Below, one piece after another: positions 43,453 to 43,574 of a DNA stretch of 43,574 nucleotides (positions are counted from its first letter, which is position 1; each line of letters opens with the position of its first letter). The position numbers and the translations under genes were made by a program. The notes under the pieces were generated by a model. It searched no databases. It was not told where the DNA came from and saw only the letters and a list, made by a program, of their open reading frames with translations. The DNA is from Fusobacterium sp. IOR10 (GTDB lineage: Bacteria; Fusobacteriota; Fusobacteriia; Fusobacteriales; Fusobacteriaceae), in the NCBI RefSeq assembly GCF_010367435.1, contig NZ_WJWY01000018.1, positions 1 through 43,574 on the forward strand, written 5' to 3'.

Positions 43453-43486
43453 GTTCTTTGTCAACTGGTGTTGGTGGAGAAAAATA
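43452..43486. mobile_element. possible ISL3-family insertion-sequence end (remnant or border)
   Basis: GGTTCTTTGTCAACTGGTGT followed by TGGTGGAG resembles, from memory, the terminal inverted repeats of ISL3-family elements (GGnTCTTTGTCAA plus a G/T-rich continuation). Its GC content is higher than the surroundings. No transposase is visible before the window ends 90 bases later, so this may be a solo end, a small remnant or the left border of an element. Confidence 0.35.
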
Positions 43487-43507
43487 AAAAAATAAATAAT
43501 GTTTTTG

Positions 43508-43541
43508 TTCCTTCAGCTTTATGCTGAAGGAATTTTTATTT
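43508..43541 (+). terminator. intrinsic terminator at the right edge
   Basis: TTCCTTCAGC (43508-43517) pairs perfectly with GCTGAAGGAA (43523-43532) around TTTAT and is followed by TTTTTATTTTT. It probably ends the yqeK-rnr-smpB-pseudouridine synthase transcript. Confidence 0.9.
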
Positions 43542-43574
43542 TTGTTAAATTGCTATAAATTAAAATTCTATTTC

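Noticed and set aside
43453-43574. tmRNA (ssrA) gene near smpB
   Set aside because: ssrA often lies near smpB, but the 120 bases after the last gene show no tRNA-like end or tag reading frame.

Overview
This is an AT-rich stretch of bacterial chromosome. It is densely packed with core genes that mostly overlap or abut, and it encodes a diderm: there is a FadL/OmpP1-type outer-membrane protein ending in Phe, plus periplasmic cell-wall genes. The low GC, HPr with both His15 and Ser46, a glutamine synthetase N-terminus that looks like type III, adjacent ispH and rpsA, a CIRCE/HrcA system and an OpuC-type transporter together suggest Fusobacteriota (a Fusobacterium, Cetobacterium or Ilyobacter relative). 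That placement is inference; the window has no rRNA to test it.

Layout. (1) Positions 1-103 hold the start of a leftward gene, probably glutamine synthetase III. It diverges from a rightward operon ptsI-ptsH-ispH-rpsA (300-4768) that ends at a clear intrinsic terminator. (2) A monocistronic adenosine-deaminase-family gene follows (4865-6334). (3) From 6413 to 23768 there is one very long co-directional run with short gaps or overlaps. It carries DUF445, ruvB, an Rrf2 regulator, rsmE, mtaB, a LytR_C-like membrane protein, an mreD-like gene, mrdA (PBP2), rnj, yhbY, a DUF212 gene, dxs, an HD-domain gene, tlyA, a ctpA-type protease, rsmI, rbgA, nadE and a small coiled-coil membrane protein. (4) On the minus strand lies the thiamine-thiazole operon thiS-thiG-thiH-thiF-thiE (27123 down to 23815), behind a consensus promoter, a TPP riboswitch and a leader terminator. 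(5) Also on the minus strand are a TetR regulator with a FadL-like porin, then an OpuC-type osmoprotectant ABC transporter (ATPase-CBS plus a fused permease/binding protein). (6) Rightward again comes the heat-shock operon hrcA-grpE-dnaK with a perfect CIRCE, then a 346-bp gap and dnaJ. (7) Next are yajC, an AMIN/amidase_3 cell-wall hydrolase, a GerMN-domain protein, yqeK, rnr, smpB and an RsuA/RluB-type pseudouridine synthase. The right edge holds a sequence resembling an ISL3-family insertion-sequence end and a strong terminator.

How the genes fit together. Several themes recur: ribosome and RNA maturation (S1, RsmE, RsmI, TlyA, RbgA, YhbY, MtaB, RNase J, RNase R, SmpB, pseudouridine synthase), the MEP isoprenoid pathway (dxs, ispH), cell elongation and wall remodelling (PBP2, MreD-like, LytR_C-like, amidase, GerMN), and stress handling (HrcA regulon, OpuC). 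I found no CRISPR array, prophage, toxin-antitoxin pair, defence island, tRNA or rRNA. The window is mostly ordinary core genome. The items most worth a second look are in small-scale structure: a G5 run whose loss of one base would fuse ispH to rpsA, candidate operators for TetR and opuC, a recurring ATTCTT/AAGAAT inverted repeat near dnaK and dnaJ, a two-hairpin thiamine leader, a tandem LytR_C-like protein, and the ISL3-like end.
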